Shown in pieces: positions 1 to 5,597 of a stretch of 9,087 nucleotides of DNA (positions within the stretch are counted from its first letter, which is position 1; each line of letters begins with the position of its first letter). This DNA is from Blastococcus sp. (GTDB lineage: Bacteria; Actinomycetota; Actinomycetes; Mycobacteriales; Geodermatophilaceae): the NCBI GenBank assembly GCA_025963345.1, contig JAOPUS010000310.1, positions 1 to 9,087 of the forward strand, given 5' to 3'. The position numbers were made by a program, and so were the translations under genes. Below the pieces are notes generated by a model. It searched no databases. It was not told the DNA's origin and saw nothing but the letters and a program-made list of their open reading frames with translations.

Positions 1-733
1 CGTAGTTGAGGCCCTTCTCCTTGGCCGCGGCCTCGAGCGGATTGGCGGAGGCGGCGTCCTCGAGAGCGGCGTGCTCGGGGTGCCGGAAGCCGGCGTTCTC
101 GTCGAGGGTGACCTTCGCGTCGAGCGCGAGCACGGTGCCGTCGGGCGCCTTGGCCAGCGGGTTGATCTCGACCAGCGTGGCGTCCTCCTGCGTGAAGACC
201 TCCCACAGCTGCACCGCGATGGCGATCACCTGGTCGCGTACCTCGGCCGGGAAGTTCGCCGCGTCGACGATCTCGGTGGCCTTGGCCTCGTCGACGCCCT
301 TGGTGGCGTCGATCGGGATCCGGGCCAGCGCCTCGGGCTTGGTGACCGCGATCTCCTCGATCTCCATGCCGCCCTCGACGGAGGCCATGGCGAGGAAGGT
401 CCGGTTGGAGCGGTCGAGAAGGTAGGAGAAGTAGTACTCGGCGGCGATGTCGCTCGCCTGGGCAACCATCACCTTGTGGGTGATGTGCCCCTTGATGTCC
501 AGCCCGAGGATGTCCTGGGCGCGCGCCCTGGCGTCCTCGGGGTTGTCGGCGAGCTTCACGCCGCCGGCCTTGCCACGGCCGCCGACCTTCACCTGCGCCT
601 TGACGACGACGGGGGCAGCGATCTCGCGTGCGATCGCCTCCGCCTCGTCCGGCGTCTCGGCGACGCCGCCGGGGAGCACGGGCACACCGTGCGAGGCCAA
701 CAGATCACGGGCCTGGTACTCGAAGAGATCCAC
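1..733 (-). CDS. sucC: Succinyl-CoA synthetase (ADP-forming) beta subunit, 3' part off the window
   Basis: This is the beta subunit of the TCA-cycle enzyme that converts succinyl-CoA plus ADP/GDP and phosphate into succinate, CoA and ATP/GTP; it acts in the cytoplasm with SucD. Reading the minus strand from a GTG at 733 gives 244 complete codons beginning M-D-L-F-E-Y-Q-A-R-D-L, the hallmark SucC N-terminus. The ATP-grasp nucleotide loop V-K-A-Q-V-K-V-G-G-R-G-K-A-G-G lies at residues 44-58. The metal-binding motif V-E-I-N-P-L is at 188-193 (N191), with its partner Asp at D205 (L-A-L-D-A-K). The family is usually about 390 residues, so roughly the C-terminal 37%, including the CoA-ligase part, lies beyond the left edge. 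The GTG start is chosen from the conserved N-terminus; no strong Shine-Dalgarno precedes it. sucD would be expected next downstream, outside the window. Divergent from the secreted hydrolase. Confidence 0.96.
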   Translation of the reverse strand, partial: MDLFEYQARDLLASHGVPVLPGGVAETPDEAEAIAREIAAPVVVKAQVKVGGRGKAGGVKLADNPEDARARAQDILGLDIKGHITHKVMVAQASDIAAEYYFSYLLDRSNRTFLAMASVEGGMEIEEIAVTKPEALARIPIDATKGVDEAKATEIVDAANFPAEVRDQVIAIAVQLWEVFTQEDATLVEINPLAKAPDGTVLALDAKVTLDENAGFRHPEHAALEDAASANPLEAAAKEKGLNY

Positions 734-863
734 GAACAGGCACCGTAGCCCGCCCGTAACCTCACCGCGCCACTGGGCGTTATACGGGTGGGGGCCGGGT
801 GGGACGCATCACAGGATGTGTCACTCCATCGGGCCCCTGACACTGCCCGCACGTGCCTGTTCG
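733..863. repeat. 11-bp perfect inverted repeat bracketing the divergent sucC/hydrolase intergenic region
   Basis: The arms are 733-743 (CGAACAGGCAC) and 853-863 (GTGCCTGTTCG), exact reverse complements 109 bp apart. Read in each gene's own direction, the same 11 bases occur in both 5' leaders: directly at the GTG of sucC and about 28 bp before the GTG of the hydrolase. A second, smaller inverted repeat lies inside (GTGTCA at 818-823, TGACAC at 838-843). The pairs could be operator half-sites for one regulator or parts of a leader hairpin. The intergenic region holds no gene that I can support. A TATAAC hexamer on the minus strand at about 780-785 is a weak candidate -10 for sucC, without a convincing -35. 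Confidence 0.5.
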
Positions 864-878
864 ACCCGCCTCGACGAC

Positions 879-884
879 GAGGAG
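879..884 (+). promoter_or_regulatory. Ribosome-binding site of the secreted hydrolase
   Basis: GAGGAG six bases before the GTG at 891. It fixes the start at the signal peptide rather than at any of the upstream in-frame starts, the earliest of which is at 447. Confidence 0.75.
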
Positions 885-890
885 CCCCCA

Positions 891-2759
891 GTGCGACGCG
901 CCACCACCGTCCTGCTGACCGCCGCATTGACCACGGGCGGCTTGGCCGCGATCGCGCCGTCCGCCTCGGCCACCGACATCCGGCCCCGGGACCTCACCAT
1001 CACGGTGACGAACATCGGCCCCGAGCACCGCACCTGCCTGATCGACGCCGACCTCTACATCCCGGCGGGGGTGAGCTCCTCCCGGCGGGCGCCGGCGCTG
1101 CTGGCCACCAACGGCTTCGGTGGCACGAAGGCTGACCAGGCCGACCTGGCGCAGGGCTTCGGCGAGCAGGGCTACGTGACGCTCTCCTACACCGGGCTCG
1201 GGTTCGTCGACGGCGACAGGTGCCCGATCACGCTGGACGACCGCGAGCACGACGGCGCCGCCGCCAGCCAGCTGATCCGGTTCCTCGGCGGGGATCCGTC
1301 GATCCAGGCCACGGACGACGCGACCGGCCGGCGCGTGCGGATCGACCAGGTCGTCCGTGAGGATGCGAGGACCGGCACCCGCTACGACCCGCAGGTCGGG
1401 ATGGTCGGTGGTTCCTACGGCGGCCAGATCCAGTTCGCGGCGGCCGGGTACGAGAAGGCGGCCGGCACCAACCGCCTCGACGCGATCATCCCGCTGATCA
1501 CCTGGAACGATCTGTCCTACTCCCTCGCCCCGGAGAACAGCAGCCTGCCGCAGGGCACCGCACGCAGCGGATCGGTCAGCGCATCGGGCACCGGCGTCTT
1601 CAAGTACCAGTGGGCCGCGCTGTTCACCACGGTCGGGGTGGCCAACGGCGTGCAGGACCTCGGGGCGCTCGCCGACCCGGCGGCCTTCAGCCTCTTCTTC
1701 CAGCAGGCGGCCAACAACTGCGCGAACTTCGAGCCGGAGGTCTGCACGGCGTTGGCCGAGGTCGCCGCGGTCGGCTACCCGAGCCAGGCGTCCATCCAGT
1801 ACCTGCGTTCCAACTCTGTCGCCAGCTACATGCGCGACGTCCGCGTGCCCACCCTGCTCGGCCAAGGCCAGGCCGACACCCTGTTCAACCTGCAGGAGTC
1901 GGTCGCGACCTACACGGCTCTCAAGCGCCAGGGGACGCCGGTCTCACTCGCCTGGCAGTCGTGGGGGCACAGCAACTCGACGCCGAAGCCCGGTGAGCTG
2001 GACGAGCGGAACCCGGCGCAATCACTCGAGGGCCGTGCGGCGCTCGCCTGGTTCGACTACTACGTCCGCGACCGCGGGCCGGCCCCCGCGCAGGGATTCG
2101 CCTACTACCGCGACTGGGTCTACGAGGAGACCGGCGACATCGACGAGGCCTACGCCAGCGCCCCGTCCTACCCCGTCGGCAGCGAGCAGACCTTCTACCT
2201 CTCCGGCTCCAGCGTCGGTGGCACCGACGGCTCCTTGGTCACCAGCCGGACCCAGGTGGTCCCCGGCGTCAGCGCCTACAGCAACCTGGCGCCGATCGGA
2301 CCGAACTACACCGAGACGTCGGCCCTCGACCAGAGCCAGCCGGTCACCGATCCGCCGGAGTCCGCGATCCGCTTCGGTACGACACCGCTGGGCCGTCCGG
2401 TGGATGTCGTGGGCTCGCCGCGGCTGACGGTGCACCTCGACGCACCGTCGGTGGCTCGCGCGCAGGCCGCGGGACCGGCCGGCCAGTTGGTGGTCTACGC
2501 CAAGCTGTACGACGTCGGGCCGGACGGCGCCATCGAGCTGCCGAACCGGCTGATCTCCCCGGTCCGCGTCGCCGACGTGACCAAGCCCGTGACCATCGAA
2601 CTGCCGGCGATCGTGCACCGCTTCCCGGCGGGGCACCGGCTCGTCGTCGTCCTCGCCGGTGGCGACATGGCCTACCGCGGCTCGACCACCACCCAGCCGG
2701 TCACCCTCGCGACCGGTCCCGGGCGGACCCAGCAGCTCACTCTGCCGGTCGTCGGCTGA
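891..2759 (+). CDS. Secreted CocE/NonD-family (X-Pro dipeptidyl-peptidase S15-like) serine hydrolase
   Basis: A 622-residue exported alpha/beta-hydrolase that should cleave an ester or amide bond outside the cell; members include cocaine esterase, cephalosporin acylases and X-Pro dipeptidyl peptidases, so the substrate cannot be told. Residues 1-27 are a Sec signal peptide (R2, R3, hydrophobic 6-22, A-x-A ending at A27). The catalytic domain spans about 33-395: nucleophile elbow G-G-S-Y-G-G with Ser175, acid in G-Q-A-D-T-L (Asp329), and His360 in S-W-G-H-S-N. The C-terminal 400-620 is beta-rich and matches the jelly-roll domain of the family in position and character (S-P-R-L-T-V-H-L near 509-516). 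Four cysteines (49, 111, 277, 285) could form two disulfides, fitting an exported protein. It stands alone between sucC and the convergent B12-domain gene, so no operon partner suggests a substrate. Family and triad are secure; the specific activity is not. Confidence 0.9.
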   Translation: MRRATTVLLTAALTTGGLAAIAPSASATDIRPRDLTITVTNIGPEHRTCLIDADLYIPAGVSSSRRAPALLATNGFGGTKADQADLAQGFGEQGYVTLSYTGLGFVDGDRCPITLDDREHDGAAASQLIRFLGGDPSIQATDDATGRRVRIDQVVREDARTGTRYDPQVGMVGGSYGGQIQFAAAGYEKAAGTNRLDAIIPLITWNDLSYSLAPENSSLPQGTARSGSVSASGTGVFKYQWAALFTTVGVANGVQDLGALADPAAFSLFFQQAANNCANFEPEVCTALAEVAAVGYPSQASIQYLRSNSVASYMRDVRVPTLLGQGQADTLFNLQESVATYTALKRQGTPVSLAWQSWGHSNSTPKPGELDERNPAQSLEGRAALAWFDYYVRDRGPAPAQGFAYYRDWVYEETGDIDEAYASAPSYPVGSEQTFYLSGSSVGGTDGSLVTSRTQVVPGVSAYSNLAPIGPNYTETSALDQSQPVTDPPESAIRFGTTPLGRPVDVVGSPRLTVHLDAPSVARAQAAGPAGQLVVYAKLYDVGPDGAIELPNRLISPVRVADVTKPVTIELPAIVHRFPAGHRLVVVLAGGDMAYRGSTTTQPVTLATGPGRTQQLTLPVVG

Positions 2760-2763
2760 CCCT

Positions 2764-2797
2764 GCAGGCGACCAGAACGGCCATTTTGGCCGCCTGC
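2764..2797. terminator. Probable bidirectional terminator between convergent genes
   Basis: Between the stops of the secreted hydrolase (2759) and the B12-domain gene (2801) lies a perfect hairpin, CGGCCA at 2778-2783 and TGGCCG at 2787-2792 with a TTT loop. An alternative outer pairing is GCAGGCG at 2764-2770 with CGCCTGC at 2791-2797. There is no long T-tract on either side, so this is a typical GC-rich actinobacterial stem-loop that may work on both strands. Confidence 0.6.
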
Positions 2798-2800
2798 GGG

Positions 2801-3205
2801 TCAGGCGGTGGTGGCGCCGACGTGCTCGCGGACCCAGTCGACGATCTCGGTGGTCGCCGCACCGGGGGTGAAAATGCGGGCGACGCCGAGGCGCTCGAGT
2901 TCGGGGATGTCCTCGTCGGGGATGATCCCGCCGCCGAACACGACGACGTCGTCGATGCCGCGTTCACCCAGGAGCTCGGAGAGCCGGGCGAAGAGGGTCA
3001 TGTGAGCGCCGGAGAGGACGGAGAGGCCGACGGCGTCGGCGTCCTCCTGGACGACGGTCTCGACGATCTGCTCGGGGGTCTGGTGCAGGCCGGTGTAGAC
3101 GACTTCCATGCCCGCGTCGCGGAGCGCACGCGCCACGATCTTGGCGCCACGGTCGTGCCCGTCGAGGCCCGGCTTGGCAATGACCACCCGGATGCGTTCG
3201 TCCAC
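2801..3205 (-). CDS. Stand-alone cobalamin (B12)-binding domain, acyl-CoA mutase small subunit type
   Basis: A 134-residue protein consisting only of the adenosylcobalamin-binding Rossmann-like domain found at the C-terminus of methylmalonyl-CoA mutase. The base-off/His-on motif D-x-H-x-x-G is present as Asp15, His17 and Gly20, where His17 would be the lower axial ligand to cobalt. The S-V-L-S-G segment (62-66) and glycine-rich F-G-G-G-I-I-P (90-96) complete the three expected motifs. Free-standing versions act as the small subunit of isobutyryl-CoA mutase (IcmB type) and related mutases; the large catalytic subunit is not in this window. The start is taken as GTG at 3205, since M-D-E-R-I-R leads straight into the conserved strand. 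An alternative GTG at 3238 would overlap the upstream stop codon as GTGA and add 11 residues. Neither has a clear Shine-Dalgarno. It lies 29 bp behind the membrane-protein gene, so the two are probably co-transcribed and translation may be coupled. Confidence 0.9.
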   Translation of the reverse strand: MDERIRVVIAKPGLDGHDRGAKIVARALRDAGMEVVYTGLHQTPEQIVETVVQEDADAVGLSVLSGAHMTLFARLSELLGERGIDDVVVFGGGIIPDEDIPELERLGVARIFTPGAATTEIVDWVREHVGATTA

Positions 3206-3234
3206 GACCGGCAGCTTAGGCAGCGTGGCCCGGG

Positions 3235-4272
3235 TCACGCGCGGTTGCGTCGCAGTCGCCAGGCGAGAGCGGTCAGCACGGCGTAACCGAGGCCCGTGAC
3301 CACCAGACCGGCACCGGGCAGCGTCCACTCCAGGTCCGGGGAGGAGGCGGCGTCACGCAGGCCGGTCATCGCGGCGGCGAGAACGGTGACGGCGATCGCG
3401 AGCAGCCCGCCGACGGTGGCCAGGCGCGGGCGCAGCGACGGCGCGACGACCGAGCAGAGCACGACCGCGCCGGCCAGGAGCAGACCGCCGAGCAGCGCCA
3501 TCCCCGGCCGCTCGAGCAGCGCCTGAGGACCCTCGCGGGTCACGACGGTCTGCAGGCCGGTCGTCGGGTCGGTGACCAACTGGTCGGGGACGTCGGCCGC
3601 GGGCAGTGCCAGCGCGAGCACGGTCGCGACGCCGAGGAGGACCGCCGCACCGGCCAACCCCGACCGGACCGGGTCCAGCGCGCCGCCGTCCTCCATGACC
3701 GTCCGCCCCCACGCGGCGACGGCGACGGCGCCCGCGAGGACGATCAGCGCGAGCGCGGCGACGCCCAGGACCCAGCCCGCACCGACGTCGACGCTGCTGG
3801 TGAGCACCCGCTCCCCCGCGATCACCTCGACGGCGGGACGCGTGGTGGAACTGCTGCCGCGGTAGATCTCGATCAGCAACTGGCCGAGGGCCAGCGCCCC
3901 GACGACCCCCGCGTAGGCAAGGCCGAACTTCGGGACGGCGCCGCGCAGGAGGACGACGCCGACCGCAAGGTTGGCCACCGGGACGAGCAGCGCGACCAGC
4001 ACGCTGCCGAACCCGGCCGCTGACGAGAGCTCCTGACCGCCGACGACCAGGTAGGTGGGGAAGAGCGACGCGATCCCGGCGAGAGCCGCCAGCACCAGCA
4101 GGACGCCGGTCAGGCGGGCCGCCATGGGGATGGCGCCGACGACGAGGGCGTCGGCGCGGCCGCCGTCCGCAGGCTTGCCCGCGGCTCCTGCAGCACCCCT
4201 GCGGGCAGTCCCCGAGGACTTCGCCGGTGCGCCGCGATCGCGGCCTGGCCCGGAACGGGCGTCGCGGGACAC
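3235..4272 (-). CDS. Uncharacterised polytopic membrane protein
   Basis: I do not recognise a family for this 345-residue protein. Residues 1-48 are a polar, Arg/Gly/Ala/Pro-rich tail without predicted structure, probably cytoplasmic. About eight hydrophobic stretches follow: near 53-73, 88-109, 116-136, 166-188, 205-225, 257-277, 284-304 and 318-338. Two polar loops, about 138-164 and 226-255, would lie on the same side of the membrane as each other if the N-terminus is inside. The tail ends R-R-N-R-A. No catalytic motif, ATP site or substrate signature is visible. The start is GTG at 4272 (M-S-R-D-A-R), preceded by AAAGGGGG four bases upstream on the minus strand. It is first in a pair with the B12-domain gene and divergent from the lipase gene. 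It could be a transporter-like or structural envelope protein, but nothing in the sequence decides this. Confidence 0.8.
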   Translation of the reverse strand: MSRDARSGPGRDRGAPAKSSGTARRGAAGAAGKPADGGRADALVVGAIPMAARLTGVLLVLAALAGIASLFPTYLVVGGQELSSAAGFGSVLVALLVPVANLAVGVVLLRGAVPKFGLAYAGVVGALALGQLLIEIYRGSSSTTRPAVEVIAGERVLTSSVDVGAGWVLGVAALALIVLAGAVAVAAWGRTVMEDGGALDPVRSGLAGAAVLLGVATVLALALPAADVPDQLVTDPTTGLQTVVTREGPQALLERPGMALLGGLLLAGAVVLCSVVAPSLRPRLATVGGLLAIAVTVLAAAMTGLRDAASSPDLEWTLPGAGLVVTGLGYAVLTALAWRLRRNRA

Positions 4273-4308
4273 GGTTCCCCCTTTCGGCTGATGTGGTCAC
4301 GAACCGGC

Positions 4309-4352
4309 GTCGATCGACATCCCCTGGGGAGGCCGTGTGACGTCCACCACAC
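4309..4352. promoter_or_regulatory. Cluster of palindromes in the divergent promoter region of the membrane-protein and lipase genes
   Basis: Three palindromes lie close together in the 177-bp gap: GTCGATCGAC at 4309-4318 (perfect), TCCCCTGGGGA at 4320-4330 (perfect around a central T), and GTGTG at 4335-4339 with CACAC at 4348-4352. Such sites in a divergent promoter often bind dimeric repressors. I could not place convincing -35/-10 hexamers for either gene. Confidence 0.35.
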
Positions 4353-4434
4353 GAGGGCATTACCGTCCGGTGAACGGAGCACATAGCCGTACACCGGCGG
4401 GACCGAAACCCGTGCCGCCGTCGGTAGGACAGTC

Positions 4435-4443
4435 GGGGAGGAG
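4435..4443 (+). promoter_or_regulatory. Ribosome-binding site of the lipase gene
   Basis: GGGGAGGAG, six bases before the ATG at 4450; it is strong and decides that start over the internal Met34 codon at 4549. Confidence 0.75.
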
Positions 4444-4449
4444 TCGGGA

Positions 4450-5346
4450 ATGCGTGGTTCGAGCGGTCCGGGTTCCGGTCCAGAGTCGCACATCGAGCCG
4501 CGCCCGGACTCTGCGCCACGGGGCGGCCTCCGCGGTCTCTGCAGCCCCATGACGCTCACCGGCGGCCTCACCGAACTGGTCTGGGTCGGCGCCCACGTGC
4601 TCATGTACCCACTGGGCACGCGCACCGCGGTGCTGAAGCCCGATCCGCGCAACCGGCCCGGCGAGCAGCCCCCCTCCGCGCGGGCTCTCTTCGCGGCCGA
4701 CCCGCTGGCCGCGCGGATTCCCGTTCTGCTCGTGCACGGGCTCGTGGACAACCGGTCGGTCTTCTCCGTGATGAACCGCAGCCTGCGCCGCCGCGGCTTC
4801 ACCCACGTCTGCACCTGGAACTACAGCCCGCTGCTCACCGATATCGCGCGTGGCGCGGCCGACCTCGGTGCGCACATCGAGCGCATCTGCGAACAGACCG
4901 GCCACGACCGGGTCCACGTCGTCGGCCACAGCCTCGGCGGGCTGATCTCCCGCTACTTCGTGCAGCGGCAGGGCGGCCACCGCCGCGTGGAGTCCCTCGT
5001 GACCCTGGGGACGCCGCACCACGGCTCGCTCTGGGCGCATGTGGTGCCCACGCCGCTGATCCGCCAGCTCCGGCCCGGCTCGCCGGTCATCCAGGAGCTG
5101 GACGAGCCGGCGCCCGGCTGCCGCACGCCGGTGACCGCGATCTACAGCGACCTCGACCAGATGGTCGTTCCCACCAGTTCCGGGCGCTGCGACCACCCCG
5201 ACCTGCAGGCGCGCAACGTGCTCTTCCGCGGCATCGGGCACATGTCCTTGCCCCGGCACCGCGGCGTCGTGGACGAGGTCGCGGCGACGCTGGCGGGTGT
5301 GCGCCGGGCCACGGATGGCCCGACGGCGAGTTCCGCCGTCGCCTGA
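4450..5346 (+). CDS. Alpha/beta-hydrolase, triacylglycerol lipase/esterase-like
   Basis: A 298-residue serine hydrolase likely to act on carboxylic esters such as lipids. The oxyanion-hole segment V-L-L-V-H-G-L is at 92-98, and the nucleophile elbow V-G-H-S-L-G-G at 158-164 gives Ser161. The segment L-V-T-L-G-T-P-H-H-G (183-192) is typical of bacterial lipases. The likely acid is Asp236 in Y-S-D-L-D-Q-M-V, and the catalytic His is His264 in G-I-G-H-M-S-L. There is no cleavable signal peptide. The first 33 residues are polar and Gly/Pro-rich, followed by a moderately hydrophobic stretch (38-56) that may sit at the membrane. The tail from about 285 looks disordered. It is transcribed towards the M23 peptidase, but a 250-bp gap with a hairpin separates them, so a common operon is unlikely. 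Substrate not known; lipase versus smaller-ester esterase cannot be decided. Confidence 0.88.
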   Translation: MRGSSGPGSGPESHIEPRPDSAPRGGLRGLCSPMTLTGGLTELVWVGAHVLMYPLGTRTAVLKPDPRNRPGEQPPSARALFAADPLAARIPVLLVHGLVDNRSVFSVMNRSLRRRGFTHVCTWNYSPLLTDIARGAADLGAHIERICEQTGHDRVHVVGHSLGGLISRYFVQRQGGHRRVESLVTLGTPHHGSLWAHVVPTPLIRQLRPGSPVIQELDEPAPGCRTPVTAIYSDLDQMVVPTSSGRCDHPDLQARNVLFRGIGHMSLPRHRGVVDEVAATLAGVRRATDGPTASSAVA

Positions 5347-5412
5347 CGACGCGGTCCGTTCTGGCGCCACCCGTACCCCCGAACAGCCGTCCGCGCACCA
5401 CCCGCCCCTCAC

Positions 5413-5447
5413 GCACCGCACGCATCGCGACACGTGCTGTGCGGTGC
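5413..5447 (+). terminator. Candidate terminator downstream of the lipase gene
   Basis: A perfect 9-bp stem, GCACCGCAC at 5413-5421 with GTGCGGTGC at 5439-5447, has a 17-base loop that can form a smaller inner helix (GCACG 5418-5422 with CGTGC 5433-5437) in competition. It lies 67 bp after the lipase stop. The following bases are only mildly T-rich, so termination strength is uncertain; it might instead belong to the regulatory region of the next gene. Confidence 0.45.
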
Positions 5448-5459
5448 TTGGACGCCTTC

Positions 5460-5485
5460 TTACGCATCGTTACGGTTCGATCACG
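5460..5485 (+). promoter_or_regulatory. Short direct repeats resembling an MtrA box, upstream of the M23 peptidase
   Basis: The pentamers TTACG (5460-5464), TTACG (5470-5474) and TCACG (5481-5485) recur with 10- and 11-bp spacing, so they lie on one face of the helix. The pair GTTAC-N6-ATCAC (5469-5484) resembles the GTTAC-type direct repeats bound by the actinobacterial response regulator MtrA, which is known to control cell-wall peptidase genes. The match is inexact and judged from memory. Confidence 0.3.
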
Positions 5486-5513
5486 GCGCCGGTGACAACC
5501 GGCGGGAGCCCCA

Positions 5514-5572
5514 CCGGGCGCCCCCTGCCGCCGCCGCTCCCCCGGCGGAGCGCCTCGCGGCGCCCGGCAGGG
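5514..5572 (+). promoter_or_regulatory. Structured 5' leader of the M23 peptidase with two mutually exclusive helices
   Basis: Helix A pairs CCGGGCGCC (5514-5522) with GGCGCCCGG (5559-5567). Helix B pairs CCCTGCCG (5523-5530) with CGGCAGGG (5565-5572). Both are perfect, and they compete for bases 5565-5567. A third small stem (CCGCCG 5531-5536, CGGCGG 5543-5548) fits inside either. It does not match the c-di-AMP (ydaO) consensus as I know it. Strong GC bias makes chance helices common, so function is only possible. Confidence 0.3.
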
Positions 5573-5584
5573 AAGCGCTCGACC

Positions 5585-5591
5585 GGGAAGG
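5585..5591 (+). promoter_or_regulatory. Ribosome-binding site supporting a TTG start
   Basis: GGGAAGG, six bases before the TTG at 5598. No ATG or GTG with comparable context lies in frame before the transmembrane segment, so this site decides the start. Confidence 0.65.
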
Positions 5592-5597
5592 TGCGCC

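Noticed and set aside
811..820. CRP/FNR-like site around CACA-GGA-TGTG before the hydrolase
   Set aside because: The half-sites are only four bases and the spacing differs from the CRP-type consensus; probably chance.
447..890. N-terminal extension of the secreted hydrolase reading frame by 148 codons
   Set aside because: It overlaps the well-supported sucC on the other strand, reads as low-complexity shadow protein, and the signal peptide plus Shine-Dalgarno place the start at 891.
780..1865. Long minus-strand reading frame opposite the secreted hydrolase
   Set aside because: Low-complexity antisense shadow; the plus-strand protein has a complete catalytic triad and signal peptide.
3353..4519. 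Long minus-strand reading frame overlapping the membrane-protein gene in another frame
   Set aside because: Arg/Pro-rich composition without hydrophobic segments; the other frame has regular membrane helices and a Shine-Dalgarno.
5461..5597. c-di-AMP (ydaO) riboswitch upstream of the M23 peptidase
   Set aside because: The conserved ydaO sequence blocks are not recognisable, although this gene class often has one.
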